DNA of 64,000 bases, from positions 124,001 to 188,000 of the forward strand of contig WHUZ01000044.1 of assembly GCA_015179045.1 (NCBI GenBank), read 5' to 3'. Made by a program: the position numbers and the translations under genes. Numbering within the stretch: the stretch's first letter is position 1; every line of letters begins with the position of its first letter. The notes under the pieces are model-generated. The model made no database searches and was not told the DNA's origin. It saw only the letters and a list, made by a program, of their open reading frames with translations. Positions 23,428-36,936 of the stretch are shown one piece after another. This stretch comes from Kalaharituber pfeilii. Lineage: Eukaryota; Ascomycota; Pezizomycetes; Pezizales; Pezizaceae.

Positions 23428-24553
23428 ATGAAAAAGTCGTCGGGAGATAAGTATACGGACCCTGAGTTGCGGGATCAGATAAAGGAGGAGGTGCAGGCGG
23501 GGATAAAGGGGGGAAACCCGGGCAGTGGTCTGCGAGGAAGGTACGTTACTCCTTCATGTCAACTTTGCTTAAAGGGGATTTTTTTTTTTTTTTTTTTTAT
23601 TTTTATCTCACATAACCCCGCTTGCAGCTGTTCGCCATGGCGGGGTAGCTCAAAGGGGATATAATCTGCTGACGATAGGTCAACAGGCGCAAATGATGGC
23701 AAGTGAATACAAAAAGCGCGGCGGCAGCTATACGGGGCCTAAAGATGACCGCGCAAAACATCTTGATCAATGGACAAAGGAGGATTGGCAAACTAAAGAT
23801 GGAGACACCAAAGCCAATGATGATCGCTCACCTGAGGGTACGAGTCACAGGTATTTGCCTAAGAAGGCATGGGAGAAGATGACTGAACAGGAGAAGGAAG
23901 AGACGGAGAACATGAAGGTTGAATCGAGTAAGAAGGGGCAACAATTTGTGTCAAATACGGCTAAAGCGAATCAGGCGAGAAAGGAAGCTGGGGAGGAGGT
24001 AAAGAGTAAGATGGAGAAGGAGGAGCAAGAGCGGGAGGGGAAGGAGGACGAGGAAGAGCTGGACGAAGGAAAGGAGCCAGAGGATGATGGTTCTGGGGAG
24101 TATAAGGAGGTTACCGCGGAGTCTAGAGAGGGCGAGCAAGAAGATGAAGAAGACGATGAGGATTTGACATATAGCGAGACGGAGCGGCAGTTGGATGAGG
24201 AGGGGGTGAAGAAGGATGTGAAGGATACAACGACGGATGATGAAGATGAGGAGTATAGTCCTGATATAGCGACGGAAGAGGACGATGGAAAGTTAGAGGA
24301 GGAAGTGATATTGGAAACGGAGGAGCCACTGGAGCCGAAGACGAAGCTGCACAAGAAGCAGGTTGCGGCGGGTGCAAATGAGGAGAACGGTACCGAGGAG
24401 GCGAAGAAGCAGAAAGAGGAGGAGCATGCGGGGGATAAGAGGAAAGTGGCAACGGGGAGGAGTAAGAAAGGGCAGGGAGGAAGGGCGACGACGGAGAAGG
24501 ATGGGAAGCAGCATTTCAAGCCGAAGAAGCAGAAAATAGAAGTCGAGGTGTAG
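23428..24553 (+). CDS. DUF5872-like basic/acidic protein, one apparent frameshift
   Basis: Exons 23428-23540 and 23687-24553 (intron 146 bp with a T19 tract, phase 0), about 326 aa after correction. The N terminus carries the family signature KYTDPELR, GQWSARKAQMM, YKKRGG, LDQWTKEDWQTK, RYLPKKAWEKM and KKGQQFV..T, which I recall as DUF5872, a family of unknown function shared by fungi, algae and some large viruses. The rest is highly charged: Glu/Asp blocks alternating with Lys, ending in a KPKKQK nuclear-localisation-like stretch, so a nuclear or nucleic-acid-associated role is a guess. In exon 1 the frame slips at the G6 run 23508-23513: as written it gives NPGSGLRGR, while one extra G gives the conserved KPGQWSARK ending exactly at the donor. 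The ATG chosen is the first before the conserved block. Confidence 0.72.
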
Positions 24554-25539
24554 GGGATAGGCGACGGAGAGCTTCGTGCGGAGAGATAGCAAGTTTGACG
24601 CAGGACTACATTGGTATTCAGAAACTACTACTATCATATGAATTTGTTGTGTCGATTGTGTTTACTCCTAAAAGTTTCAGCTTCGCACCTTCGCTATTGG
24701 AGCCTTTTTGAGGCTCAATTTGACTTCGCAATACACAATACATATCTTTTGCGACAACACAGGTACTTGTCTCTAGACATGAGCTAGTCTGCATGAACCA
24801 GGCGAGGAGGTTTCGCTGGCTTCACCTCGCCATGTGCCAACCTTCCACTCTAGAACCGCTTCCACGAATCGTCGAGGATCATTCTATACCAGCAGATCCC
24901 CTTCGTTATTCAATTGAGCTCTTGGCGCAGAGCATCACGACGTCTTGAAAGACTTCAAACATACCCTGACTATTGCCGGTCCTATAAGATTACACAAACC
25001 TAAGAAGATGCTGTCCGGATGGATCTTGGCATAGGGATGAACGCACCTGTCACCAACATCCTGGAACAGCCGGCATTATTGGCTGACAACCAGGCCTCCA
25101 CGGAGAGGGTTCCGTGCTCCTTGGCCAAGAGCATGCTTATCAACTGCTATGTCAATTAGTGGAAAGAAATCGAGTTGATAGCATATCCTAGAGAAATATA
25201 TTCATGAAATAGCCGCTATTACTGAGAGGAGATTAGGTTATTTATTTGGAAGAAATATCCCGAATACCGAATCGCTTGGAACTGGCATATAAAGAAGTAC
25301 GTTTTTAGGTTCTAATAATAGGAGGTTGGATAACAGGCCTTCCTAATTGCGCCGATTGAGAGGAAAAGCTAGTCCATATCCTTTTCTGTTGCTGCAGCCG
25401 CATTTTGGCGTCGGCCAGGGAAAAGTAGGTACTTGGTTGTACAAGAACCAAGCGTGGTACTTATATTATCGACCTCTCTGCTACCTCAGGTGACCGCGTT
25501 GAATGTTAGCAGTTCAGAGGGAGTGTACAACCGGACAGA
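24554..25539. other. Intergenic, no gene seen
   Basis: No supportable coding region or RNA between the DUF5872-like gene and the GH128 gene. The last few hundred bases probably contain the GH128 promoter. Confidence 0.5.
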
Positions 25540-26900
25540 ATGATAGGCAATATAGGTCTCCGCTTGATACAACTTTGCCTATTACTGGCTACGGCAACCC
25601 AACTTTCTGCTACGCAGAATCCCTCGAAACGGGGACTGGTACACGTGCGATCTGAAGAACACCCAGAGGATGATGAGATATGGCTCAAAACCGCAGGGGA
25701 TGGAGCACATGGAGCGCCGCAGGAAGGCGCAAATACGTTACGATGGTATTATAATTACATGTCAACGCCAACATTCCCTGTCAAAAAGGAACGTGACGAT
25801 ACGGGGTTGGAGTTTGTCCCTATGCTATGGGGATACCATGCGAATTCGTTTCTGAACGACGTGAGGAAATTGAAGGCTGAGGGATATATGATAAAGTGGG
25901 TTTGATGTGTTTTTAGAGGTCTTAGAAATGGAAAACTGCTAATACGAGGTTGGGGTATACAATAGTTATGTACTAGGGTTTAACGAACCAGACATGTCGA
26001 ATGATGTAGGGGGAAGTGGTGTGAGCCCAGAACAGGCAGCACTCAGTTGGAGAAGTGACATTCAACCACTTCGGCAAGAAGGAGTGAAGCTCGGGGCACC
26101 AGCTGTAGCTAGTACTGAGCAAGGGAGGATTTGGTTGGAGCAGTAAGTACCACATGATACATCAACTTTGTTGACTACCTTCCCTGGGATTTCTCTTGAT
26201 TCTCATTCCAATTTCCGCTGCAACATTACCCATTTCGTTTTTGAAGGGCATATCCGAGTGCGGTAATATTGGAAACTAGCTATTTTGAGCAAATAATGTG
26301 AACATGTGTCATGGTTAAAGCTTATTATTATTCAGATTTGTTGAGCTCTGCGCCAATTGCACTTTCGATTTTATTCCTCTACATTGGTATGTTCCTCCTT
26401 TATAATTAATTTTTTTAATTTTTGACTTGTATACTCTCCTCTCATCTAATATCGACTCTTGGGAGCAATCTTAGCTAACCTGTAGATGGAATAGGTACGG
26501 TGATTTTCAGGGACTAGCCTCGCACTTAGGTTACTACCATGCCTGGTTCCCCAACGCTACCCTCTGGTTGACCGAGCTCGGATTTGCGCACCAGGAGCTC
26601 GACGTGACTCAAGAGTTCTTCAATGTTACTATGGAGTATCTTGATCGACTGGAGTATGTGGAAAGATATGCATGGTTCGGAAGTTTCAGAAGTTCTGTTA
26701 GCAACGTCGGGCCGAATGCAGCGATGCTTAATGAAGATGGTCAGCTTACAGATATCGGGAGTTGGTATCTTGGAGGGAATGGAAGTGGGATAGTCCCGTC
26801 TGGTCAAGATTCAGGGACATCTGGTACTCCAGGGCGTTTGAGGGTTCAAGCATTGCAATGGGCATTCGCGGCGTTTGCGGTATTTTCGGCATTAGTTTAG
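25540..26900 (+). CDS. GH128 endo-beta-1,3-glucanase-like protein, secreted and probably GPI-anchored
   Basis: Glycosyl hydrolase catalytic-core (asl1-like, GH128) protein acting on beta-1,3-glucan of the cell wall (family knowledge). Exons 25540-25895, 25966-26142, 26336-26386, 26495-26900 give 329 aa. Donor 1 is taken as GTGGGT because it alone joins GYMI to YVLGFNEPD in frame. N-terminal signal peptide (hydrophobic LIQLCLLLATA, about 9-19). Conserved blocks: LRWYYNY, LEFVPMLWG, GFNEPD with the likely acid/base Glu126, KLGAPAV, CTFDFIPLHWYGDF, the likely nucleophile Glu222 in LWLTELGF, then ERYAWFGSFR and LTDIGSWYLG. The C terminus is Ser/Gly-rich followed by a hydrophobic tail (WAFAAFAVFSALV), the form of a GPI-anchor signal. 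Intron 2 (193 bp) is long for this locus. No frame damage. Confidence 0.85.
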
Positions 26901-29900
26901 CATGGTATATAAACTGAACTGTTTATTTTCCGGCTTATTAAGTACAAGAGGTGGATTTGTCTAATATTGCTTTAGATAGAGATGATTGCTCGAGTTCGGC
27001 ACAATCACATGGTCTCGCTAAGGCGCTACATGTTAATACCAACGCCTGCTATATTCGCTAATGCAGGATGTATGAGTGAGCATCTCGCCGTGCACATCTC
27101 GCCCATGTTTCTCATCATTGTTCTTTCAAAAGACAGCAATTGGATGCCTTATTCTTATTCTACCTTTTCTACCTTTTCTACCCATCAACTTTTTCCCTCT
27201 CTGTATCCGTTTCGTGGGTTACACTTGGGAATCTACTGCAGTGATTGAAATATATAGTGGAATGGACCACAAAGACATAATCTCCAAAAAGTGAAAAGCT
27301 TTTGTTAACATGTATGGATACATTCCTGCATCTGAGATTTCGTCGACTGATTTACGTGCGGAGAATCTCGGGAGCGGAGCGAGTACGTCCCGATTACTTG
27401 CATCGTACCTGCTTTAATATATGCCATTTACTACATGATAAGCCCATGCAGCACCAGTGGCACATGTGAGTAATTCTTGCCTGCGCTGCTGCTGCCGAAC
27501 ATAGGCCACGGCACCCCCCGATTGTGAGGGCTTGCTGTTGTGTACCTAGCCCGATAAACTTTCGCCATGCAAACTGGTGCACCGTGCTCTTTGCTCGTCC
27601 ACAATTCTATGCTCCAACAACCTCTAACATCATGTCGCTGCATGTCCAATACGAAGGCGGATGCGGGCCTCAGCTGGCTTGGTCTACATGCAGATATCCA
27701 CCGCGCATCCCCTCGGCTACTGGTTAATGACCGGGGAACCCCCATAAGTGACATCAAGCGAAGCAAGAGCTCACGACGTGGACACCCGTCTCCCGCAGGA
27801 TGCAGACAAACCTTTAGCCCTGTTTGAAAATGCTTCAATATCTCTGACGTTTCTTGACATACGAAGGATATGAGGTTACACATTAATTGATTGATAAGCG
27901 CGCACCTAAACGGCCTGTTGTCCGTTGGGCTTTCTGGACGTATTCAGAAGTACTTCAGGTGGGTAGTGACGTTGCATTTTAGAATTTGGTTGTTTTATTT
28001 TTCCAAATTTCTTGTGAAGATGATTTTTGACAAGTGGTGGCTTAAAACCGTTGGTTGGCTTCTAGGTAACAATCGAGACTACATAAAATGTTTAGGAAGT
28101 TGTCCATCTGGGCTAATGCAAGTCCTTCTATGCTAGTAGGGTACAATGCGGGGTGAGGGGCGTCATGGGAAATCATTGAGACAAGACGGATGACAAGATT
28201 TAATGGAATGGGTATATCCATGCTCATCTCAAGGCTGCAAACGACCACATTTTTCCTCAAGACAAGGATGTTTCTGTCTCGATTTTTCAAGGCTTGTAAT
28301 ATGGTTGGAAATATGGATAAATTGGCTAAAGTAAGTATTCTTAAGTAGAATACCTACCTGCTTTGCTGCAATTTGCAATACTTTATTGTTAGGCCATATC
28401 AGATGCAACAACATGGGTAGTTGTGGACAACTCATAGTGCTGCGCCAATCGCAAACGACGCCTCGACCTTCTGTTGACAGCTTAATGCATTGCAGTAAAA
28501 TTCAATGGAACATAGTCTGGTACTTTACACGATGCACCAACCGGGTTACTCTCTCAACCATTCTCTGCGGACACGCCATGTGGTGGACCAATGGTAGCTG
28601 TACAACGGCGTAAGCTAAAATTTTGTGTTCGACATGTTCCTGAAAACAGAGGGCCCTAGAAACACTTCTTTATTAGTCTATTGCCTTCTTGATGGGTACT
28701 GCTTACTAACATGGTGAAATGCTTGTTTCTGACAGGGCTCCCACAAGCAGTATCACAAGCGACCCTAACATAAATAACCCAGCTAGGATACCTAAAGCTC
28801 TTGACCTCATGCGACAGCTCAATTGGAAGACCTCCCCGCCTCCTGCACCTAGTAGAAACTTGATGTACAGGGACGCAGGGGGCCGAGGATGTCTTTGAAC
28901 GGACACGTAGTGTTCTGTGCTGCCTCGCCGGGGCTGCTGCTCTCTCGTTCTGCCTGCTGTGGATATTTGCTTCCGTGGTGCATACTCAATTGCGGGAGTA
29001 CCCCTGGTCAGCGGGGAATGCATCTGGACAGAGGTAGGAGATCAACCTGGAGAGGTTGCCCTAAGAAGAAGCTTTTGCACAGATGAGCATGTCAAATTTT
29101 TTTTTTCTCAAAAGAGCAAGAAATTATAGCTCTTAAGTGGCATACCCTTTCTCCACTCTTGTTTAAGCCCAGTCTCGGCTTTGAGGGCAGCAACTGCCCG
29201 TCATCTGTGAATGCTACTTACGAGTCATATACGATAGTCCTTGACTCTTCTCTATCAAGCTCAGTTTGATCCATTTTGGGACACCCAATTATACCCCGTC
29301 TTAGCTGGCTACACAATTTGGTCTTTTTGCTGCCTCCAAAAACAGATTATCCCGGAGGAATTGCTGAGTTGTTAGTATTAGTTTTGTTGAGACGTTTGTT
29401 TCACTGTATAGAGAAATTTCCTTTGGTGCTTTGGGGCTGCACGGGCCTCTCCTGTTCATCATACTGATTCGTAACTCTAGAGCCTGTCAAATCATCGCGA
29501 TTCGCAGGTGGTCTGCGCACATCCGTTTGTCGTCTGGTTTGTTAAGTCATATTTTGATTTGGTGTGGGGCGAGGGGCGTTTGTGGTATATCTCCTCGCGA
29601 CTGGCAACCTCTAGGTCTTGCAATCCAGCCTCGTCAATCCAAACCTCTCATACTATACCCCCCTCGTTTTTTTTTTATTCCCCTCATTTGAAATACCAGT
29701 ACTGTTTATTTCTTTTAAAACTTCAGTGATACATCTATTAGGATTGTGAAGTTGGCATTTGATCTTCTGTTAGGCTTTGATAGCAGTTACATTGCTCTGG
29801 TAGATAAATTGCCCCAGTTTGGAGTGGCTCTCAGCTATTTATCAGTCTTCAAAGTCAAATTGAACTGGACCAAAAAATCGAGAGGCTGGCTTTGTTACCG

Positions 29901-29932
29901 CATACAAATTGCAAATCAATATACCCTCAGCA
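26901..29932. other. Gene-poor intergenic region
   Basis: About 3 kb with no convincing gene. Short open frames on both strands lack ATG starts, domains or splice structure. A T run at 29098-29106 and a T9 near 29670 are the only simple repeats noted. The 3' part should contain the promoter of the reductase. Confidence 0.5.
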
Positions 29933-32900
29933 ATGGTTGCCTTAAGGACGGGCAATCAACGCCAGTTTTCAAATTTTGTTTTTCCTTTTCTATTATTCTT
30001 TGTGATACCCACTTATGCACGCAATATTGAATTATCAGAGAACGTTCCAGAGGACGTTGGAGGAATTGGGACCAATGGTAGAGGGCCATCGGTCATTCGA
30101 AGGCAAGATCGAGAAACACTGGAAAAGGCAAAATGCCCTTCTATGTGCCAGGAGAATCTTCAGAAAGTCTTCAACTCGATGGATTACGACGACATTCCAA
30201 AAGATGTCAAGGTTGACCCAATTGCACCATCATCATCGCCTCACGATGGTATAGTTGGCGATGAATCTACGTTTTGGTGCAGAGATAGGACTTACCTCGC
30301 CAGCATGTATCTCTGTCTCCAACAACATTGCACTTCGGACAATGCGAAAGAAGGGTGGGAGGAGCTTAGAGAACAGTGTGATGGAGGATTACCCACGGAG
30401 TCCGAGATAAAACAGGACATGCAGTTACAGGTTGTACAGATTCGGGATATTGAAGTGTCCACCGGCAAGGACGTGCAATGGTCATGGATGCAGTTGTGGG
30501 CTGGATTAACACATAACGCGGTAGGAGGTCTCTCAGGTGATAGTTTATCTAGAAATGAGGGATATACTGACGTTTCATGGTTGCTTCTCTACAGCAAGCG
30601 TTGAAAAATGAATTGAAATTCAATATGGTAACTCTCGCCTCCATATTCTACAAATATTCAATTAAACTAGTGCTGACTATAAATATGTAGCTTTTAGGGT
30701 TAGTCGCCTTGCAAATCGCGTATATTCGATTCTTTTTCTATTTTCTTTTTTTTTCTTTGGGGTTTACTAACTTATTTTCCATATATATAAAGATGGTGTC
30801 TCTATGCACTTGCTGGTTCTGTTCTTTTGCTCGCGAGCATTCATCATGCGATTGCAAGATATCGAGCAAAGAACATCGATTTCAAAGAAAACGGACAACT
30901 TGAAGCGCTTTCTACCATCTCCCACAGGACAAGGGCAACGATTCTGTTATCCCGGGGCACAAAACTGTGGACTTACATTCGGAGGCATCTGATCCTTCCA
31001 GCTCTCTTTGGTCAAAGACACCTTGAGCCGATTGGGTGGGTAACGCTGCCAACCAGAGTGCAATTTTTCGCAGTCGTTGTCTTCATTGGGGTAAACACGA
31101 TCTTCCTTGTGGTTGATAACAGGAGCAGAGAGGTAATGGCTGATCGTGCGTAAGTAGCCAACTCCTAGTATTTCATGCAGAGATTTTATGTAATAAATTT
31201 CTTCTATTTCCAACTCCCTTTACGTGACCCTGTGAATTGGTAATGTTTATCCAAAGCAATAAGCACAATAGCTTACTCAGTATTTCAAAATATGTCCAAT
31301 TTAGGGCTCAACCTGGCGACATGACCCGATATATCGGGGACAGGGCGGGCTTCCTGTCGCTGGCAAATTTGCCAATAATCTTTCTTCTTGGTGGAAGGAA
31401 CAATTTCTTGATCTCAGTAACTGGGCTGAGTTATGGAGTGTTCAACGTGTTCCACAAATGGGTAGCACGGGTTGCTACCATTTTGGCAATTGTGAGTTTC
31501 CAAGATCGACAAAAATGTAGATGTGAATTTCATGAACTGACAACAAGCAGATTCACTCCATCTCCTACGCTGTTTACATGTATCAGAGTATGTTACCGTC
31601 ATTCTTGTGGGGGGAAGGTATCAGCTGACCCCTCTATCATAGTTGGCGGAGCGGAGCTCCACAACAAGGTCAAGAACGAGTATTACTGGTGGAATGGTGT
31701 TTCTGTGAGTAAAATGGAACCACACGTTTCCCGGAAAAGCTGTAATAACCATGGTCAAGGCTACAATTGTCATGTCAATTATCGTCTTTCTCGCCCTCCT
31801 ACCATTCCGGAGAAAGGTATACGAGCTCTTCTTGATCCTGCATATCATTGGTGGTATCCTCTTCCTATACTTCTGTTTTCAACATTTGAAGCTATCAAAA
31901 GACCGCGTCTTCAATCCATGGCTATGGGCTTGTATTGGCTGCTGGAGCTTTGACCGTCTCATGCGCTTCTGGCGCATCCTGAAATGCAATACGCGAAAAG
32001 GTAAATTCATGAAACATAATGCGAAGATCAAGATCATCAAGGAGACAAATATCATGAAGATTTCAATTTATCCTAACAAGGACGGTGTCGGATTCTTCCC
32101 TGGGGCACATTACTTCCTTTACTTTGGGGCTTCCTGGAAGTTTTGGCAATCACACCCCTTCACCGCCGTGGATTGGAGGCCGAAGGAGTCATTGGTCAAT
32201 GTGAATCCTATGGCTACGCGTGTTAAGGAACGTGAGCGCGAGCGACGCTTGAATACGGCTACCAGTGCCAACGACCCAGCCCGTTTAGGAACAGCAGGAA
32301 GTAGCGGTAATGAGCGTCTAGGCACAGCAGGAAGCTATGGTATCGTTGGAGCGAATGCAGGGGATATCCGTCCGAATCCCTTTCGCTTCACGGAGATTCA
32401 GGACGACAATGATGATGATTGGGACAACAAGGCTGTGGTTGACGATGATGGGGATATCCGGAATGCCGAATGGAAGTGTGGGCATGCAAAGATTACGTTT
32501 CTGGTTCGCCCACATAAGGGTATCACTCAGACAATTTGGAACAGGATTGTGGGCTCATCTACGGTCGGTGCGGGGTACGACAAGTTTGGGAACCGCATGA
32601 TTACTCCAGGATCCAGTCTAAAAGGTGTAAACTTGAAGATAAAGTGCTTTATCGAGGGCCCATATGGGCACCAACACAACCTTCACACCTTTGACACCGT
32701 AGTAGTGATTGCAGGCGGGATTGGCGTGAGCACAACTTTGGCATATCTTTACGACCATATGGCCAGGGCAGAGAAGAGAGTAACACATACACGCAGGTTT
32801 GTGTTTGTGTGGAGTTGCAGGGAGGATATGTTGATGGATAGGCTCATTTCCGACGCCGACTTGATGAACAAGACGCAAGATTGTAGCGCCTTGTACGGGA

Positions 32901-33877
32901 CACAGATTGTTATGATGTTGTACTTCACAGGAACGCCGACGAAGAAGCAGGAGGTCAAGTTTGTGGAGCCGAGAGTGAGGGAGGTCAGAGATGAAAGAGG
33001 GGAAGCTAGAGGGAAGGAAGGGGGTAGGGAGAAATATAAGGACAGGGATGGAGGTGACAATACGAAAGAGAAGGTGGAGAGGAGACCGTCAACTGCAAGG
33101 AAGAACTCGAAGTCGGAGAAGACGGATGCATCACCACCACTGCAGACACCACCACCTGCATATTATCCCCAGTTACCGCAGAAATTTGCTTCTCCCCCGA
33201 AGAATTCTCGTCGTTCTCCTGAAAAGGCTGAGAAAGCTGAGCACTCTGGGAAAGCTGACCGGAGCCGAGACCACTTGGAGAAACACCACCGGTCAGATAA
33301 ACAGAAGGGGAGGAGGAGGGAGAAGGATGAAGAGAAGCAAGAACGTGAGCACCATCACCAGAGTGATGCCCCTCCATCACCGCCAAAGAGGCGACAAAGC
33401 AACCGCTCACACCACCACGGTGTGGCAAAAGAGAGGGACCAGGACCGTCATGAGTCGGAGAAAGAGAAACCGCGACGACAACAGAGTCAACGCCACCGTG
33501 AGCGCGATGGTCACTACCATCATGATCAATCCCGAGATGACTCGCCTCTCGCGCAACCACCTCTGCTTCCCCGACATGCCTCCACTAAGTCTACCCATAA
33601 ACAAAAGTCCTCCTCTCCCACCAGGACTTCTCCGCAAGAGAACATTATTGTGACTACCACGTCCGATCGACCACCGCTTCCATTAACGTATGGGAGGCCC
33701 AATATCGCGCAGATCATTGAAGAGGAGATTAAGAGCTTGACGGGGACGATGGCGGTGCTGACCTGTGGACCAGATAAGATGGTTGATGGGACAAGGGAGG
33801 CGGTTGTGAAGTGTGTGGGGAGGGAAGGGGGAGAGGGGGCAAGGGTGCAGTATTTTGAAGAGGCATTTGGGTGGTGA
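29933..33877 (+). CDS. Ferric-reductase / NADPH-oxidase-like transmembrane flavocytochrome
   Basis: Moves electrons from NADPH via FAD and two hemes across the membrane to ferric iron or another acceptor (FRE/FRD family knowledge). Proposed exons: 29933-30520, 30595-30627, 30691-30698, 30793-31149, 31305-31491, 31551-31587, 31643-31704, 31760-33877; 1129 aa. The 8-nt exon 3 is inferred to keep frame and is the least certain part; the last acceptor is CAAG. Start MVALRTG precedes a signal peptide and a Cys-containing extracellular region. Heme ligands are two His pairs each spaced 14 residues: 379/393 (FHKWV...IHSISY) and 452/466 (LHIIGG...FQHL). FAD site HPFTAVDW at about 556; NADP site VVIAGGIGVSTT; C-terminal VLTCGPDKMVDG and YFEEAFGW. 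A long Lys/Arg/Glu/His-rich segment (about 820-1070) interrupts the NADP domain, probably a disordered cytoplasmic loop. Metal substrate unproven. Confidence 0.8.
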
Positions 33878-36800
33878 ATTGGAGTGTAATTGTGGAAGGA
33901 CATGCTTTGGGTGGGTGCGTTGGGGGTGGGGCTTGGTTGGAAGGAAATATGCATTTTTGTAACGGAGTATTTCGTGGAATTTTTGAGTTTCTACTCTGGA
34001 CTCGGTTTTGGGATCCATTGAGTTTGATACCAATCTTGCTGAATCTCTTTTATCTTTATTATTCATTTTTTTTTCATTTTTTTTTTTCTGTTTCGGTTAT
34101 GTGGGGAGTGGTGTTGTAACGGATATTATGAATCTCGGAATTAGTATGGCGTTATGAATTATGCAGTGCATGGATAAGATATGTATGATTTTGAGCATCG
34201 CAATAGGATATATTATTAGTATGTCATCCATTTGGGCAGGCGAATTATGATGAATGTAATTCCACAGGATGTGTGTACGTTTAGGATGTATATAGAATAT
34301 GAGGGATTACATGTGTAACACATGTATTGTACGAAGTGAGTTAGCAGCGGAGAAGCGCGGATAGTTGTTGTCCTGCGGTAACGAGAATATCACTAATGGG
34401 GCAAGAAATGGAGAAGTACTTACTAGTAGTTTATCACTCTAATATGAAAACCAGTGTGGGGTTTGCTTTTGGGGGGTGTAGTGTGGATGGTGGATGTCCG
34501 TTACCCTGAACTCGAGAAAACAAAGAGACCATAGCATCATCCATGCTAGATAATGAGTACTTGCTGGCGACGAAGGATCAGTGTTACTCAAAAAGTCGCC
34601 GACTCCCGGGATATGGCTTGAAGAAGAGATGGCATGTAGAGTGGTATAGATTAATAAGTACTAGCTGGTGAAGAGATGACTGAGGTAATCTATACATACA
34701 AACTTATATGCGCATATTACTCAGGCGTTGCAACACTTCTGAGAACTTCATATCAACTAGGTGCCATATTTCGTTCCGTTCATTGAGGGAACAAAACCAT
34801 ATGCTCAAGTAGCGCATCATTGTCGACTCCGTATCACAGACGAGCCTCCGGGGTGGAAGCTAAGTTCCCATCACGGGACAAAATTTAGTGACTTTCTCCA
34901 ATTCAAGGTCGACCGGGCATTTATTTGCGTTGCTAATAAGCTTTTTAACGGACATCGGCTCTGAGGTGTGCGTTGAACTTTACAACTACTTAAGCATTTC
35001 CGCAAGCAAAGGAGACTGCATAGCAATCGGGACCTAATTCAACATCAGCTCGGATCTTCCTTTGTCTCGGCTGGAGAGCCTGCGCAACCTTAATTGGAGA
35101 TACCAAAGATTGTAACCTTGAAGGATAAAAAGTTTCAAGTCACCATAATACGCTTGGTTGCGAGTCTAATATCTCACTACAAAGTCTAATGATTTACTTG
35201 TCACAATTCAATATGCCTCCGAAATTCGCTTATTTCCGTTTGCTTTACTTTCTGTTACTTCTCTAGCGTCACCACTTTCCCTTTGTGCTTGCTTAAACCC
35301 TAACCTCCGTTCTCGCAGCGACCGAACTAGTGCGATATAGCGCGATCTCAAGCAAACTTACCCTGTGCGGCCTGATCTCCAGAACCCAAATACGTGTGCA
35401 AGCCAGAGGGTTGAGGTGCCCCGGAAAATGTATATAAATCACTGGGGTCCCGACCCCATCTCGGCTCCTCACCCATCTCACAGATCTTCATCTCGCACGC
35501 AAACTCCGATGCCGATGTTGCCCCCTCCTGCACCCCTCTCTTCCCTGGAAGGTAGGAAACAGGAGAGGCACTGCTCCAGCGAATCGCTTACCCTCAGGGT
35601 CGCGTCTCGCGAATTAAAGAGGAAAATTCTGGTCCCTGTTTCCTCTACTCGGGGGTAATGCAGGGACCGAGGGAGCACATCTGCCTTCGATGACAAACTA
35701 AACATGTGTCTTTGTGCTTGCAACGGATTGTCGGAGTGTATAATTTTCGAGATGAAGGAGGTGGGGCACTTATGTGTGGAGGTTGGAAAAGCGGCTCTGG
35801 AGTTGGGTTAGGGATTGGGTTCGGTATGCCCTAGCACTCATTCTTCAGATAATGAGGTAAAATTGAGCTAGGAAACTAATTTGCTGCAGGCTATCCATGG
35901 TACGATGATGCAAAAATCTCATCTTCCGCTAGACTGCTAAAGCTACGGTAGCAGCAGCTCGGACGGCGAACTTATTATCGACCATCTTCATTACGAACTC
36001 CTGGATATCCCGAGTGATACTTCATCATTCGTTGGGAACACGGTAACGGAGCCCACGCCACACATATTTTAAACAACAATCCCTCATAACATATTTCTAA
36101 AATATGGATGTGCGGAACGCATGACCTCTGTCAATCTTCTGTGTCATGCATGCAATTACCCCCGCAATCGGTACCAGAAACGGGCGCTATATCTTAACCA
36201 GACCTTCATTCCCCCCCGGAATGCAGTGATCTGATCCCATGTACTCATTTCTCCACCTCCACCGTTACTAACACGACGTCTCCTCGCAACCTGGTACACG
36301 CAAGCAGCACTCCCTCGCTCTCAACTCAGCCTTGGGCTTGCTCAGATACAAGTGCCAGGTCTGCCCATAGTACAACGCTCTATCACAGTTTCTGAACGCT
36401 CTGGGATTAGCTAGATATACCAAAGTTGGGGTATATCGTGCAACCCACTCATGTCGACATGACATGCCATATCGAGATGCTGTAGCTAAAATGCGTTACG
36501 GCAGGGTCCCATACATTCCTGTTGGGCGCCTGCTAGTGGGTGTACTGTCTACTATCCTGGCTTTTCTTTTGTGGGTCAACTGGATAACTCACTGCTTCTA
36601 GTGGTATCTGCGCACCCGACACGTGCTGACACCCTCTACACGGAACCACATTCAAGAAGCCATAATAAAATAGCAAGCGAACCAATCCGGATCTGGGAGC
36701 GAATTTCGGCGATTGAATTACCGGTAGCGAGCAGTTTGTCGTCACGTGCCATATCCCTACGTTGGCTCAACTGACGGGCGGTACCTTGTGTGGGACTTGA

Positions 36801-36936
36801 ACTCCCGTTATGATAATAGCATCTGCGTCCCCCTAAACTCCCTATATTGCTCCTCTGCGCCATTAATGGTGCAATTTTATAAGCACCAAGTGCGATCTGG
36901 AAGCTCAACCGCCCATGACCGCCCTATATCCAAGAG
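33878..36936. other. Gene-poor region, nothing recognised
   Basis: After the reductase 3' end, about 3 kb of mixed-composition sequence. Open frames are short, mostly lack ATG and show no known motif. Possibly old, mutated repeat DNA; no terminal repeats were found. Confidence 0.45.
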
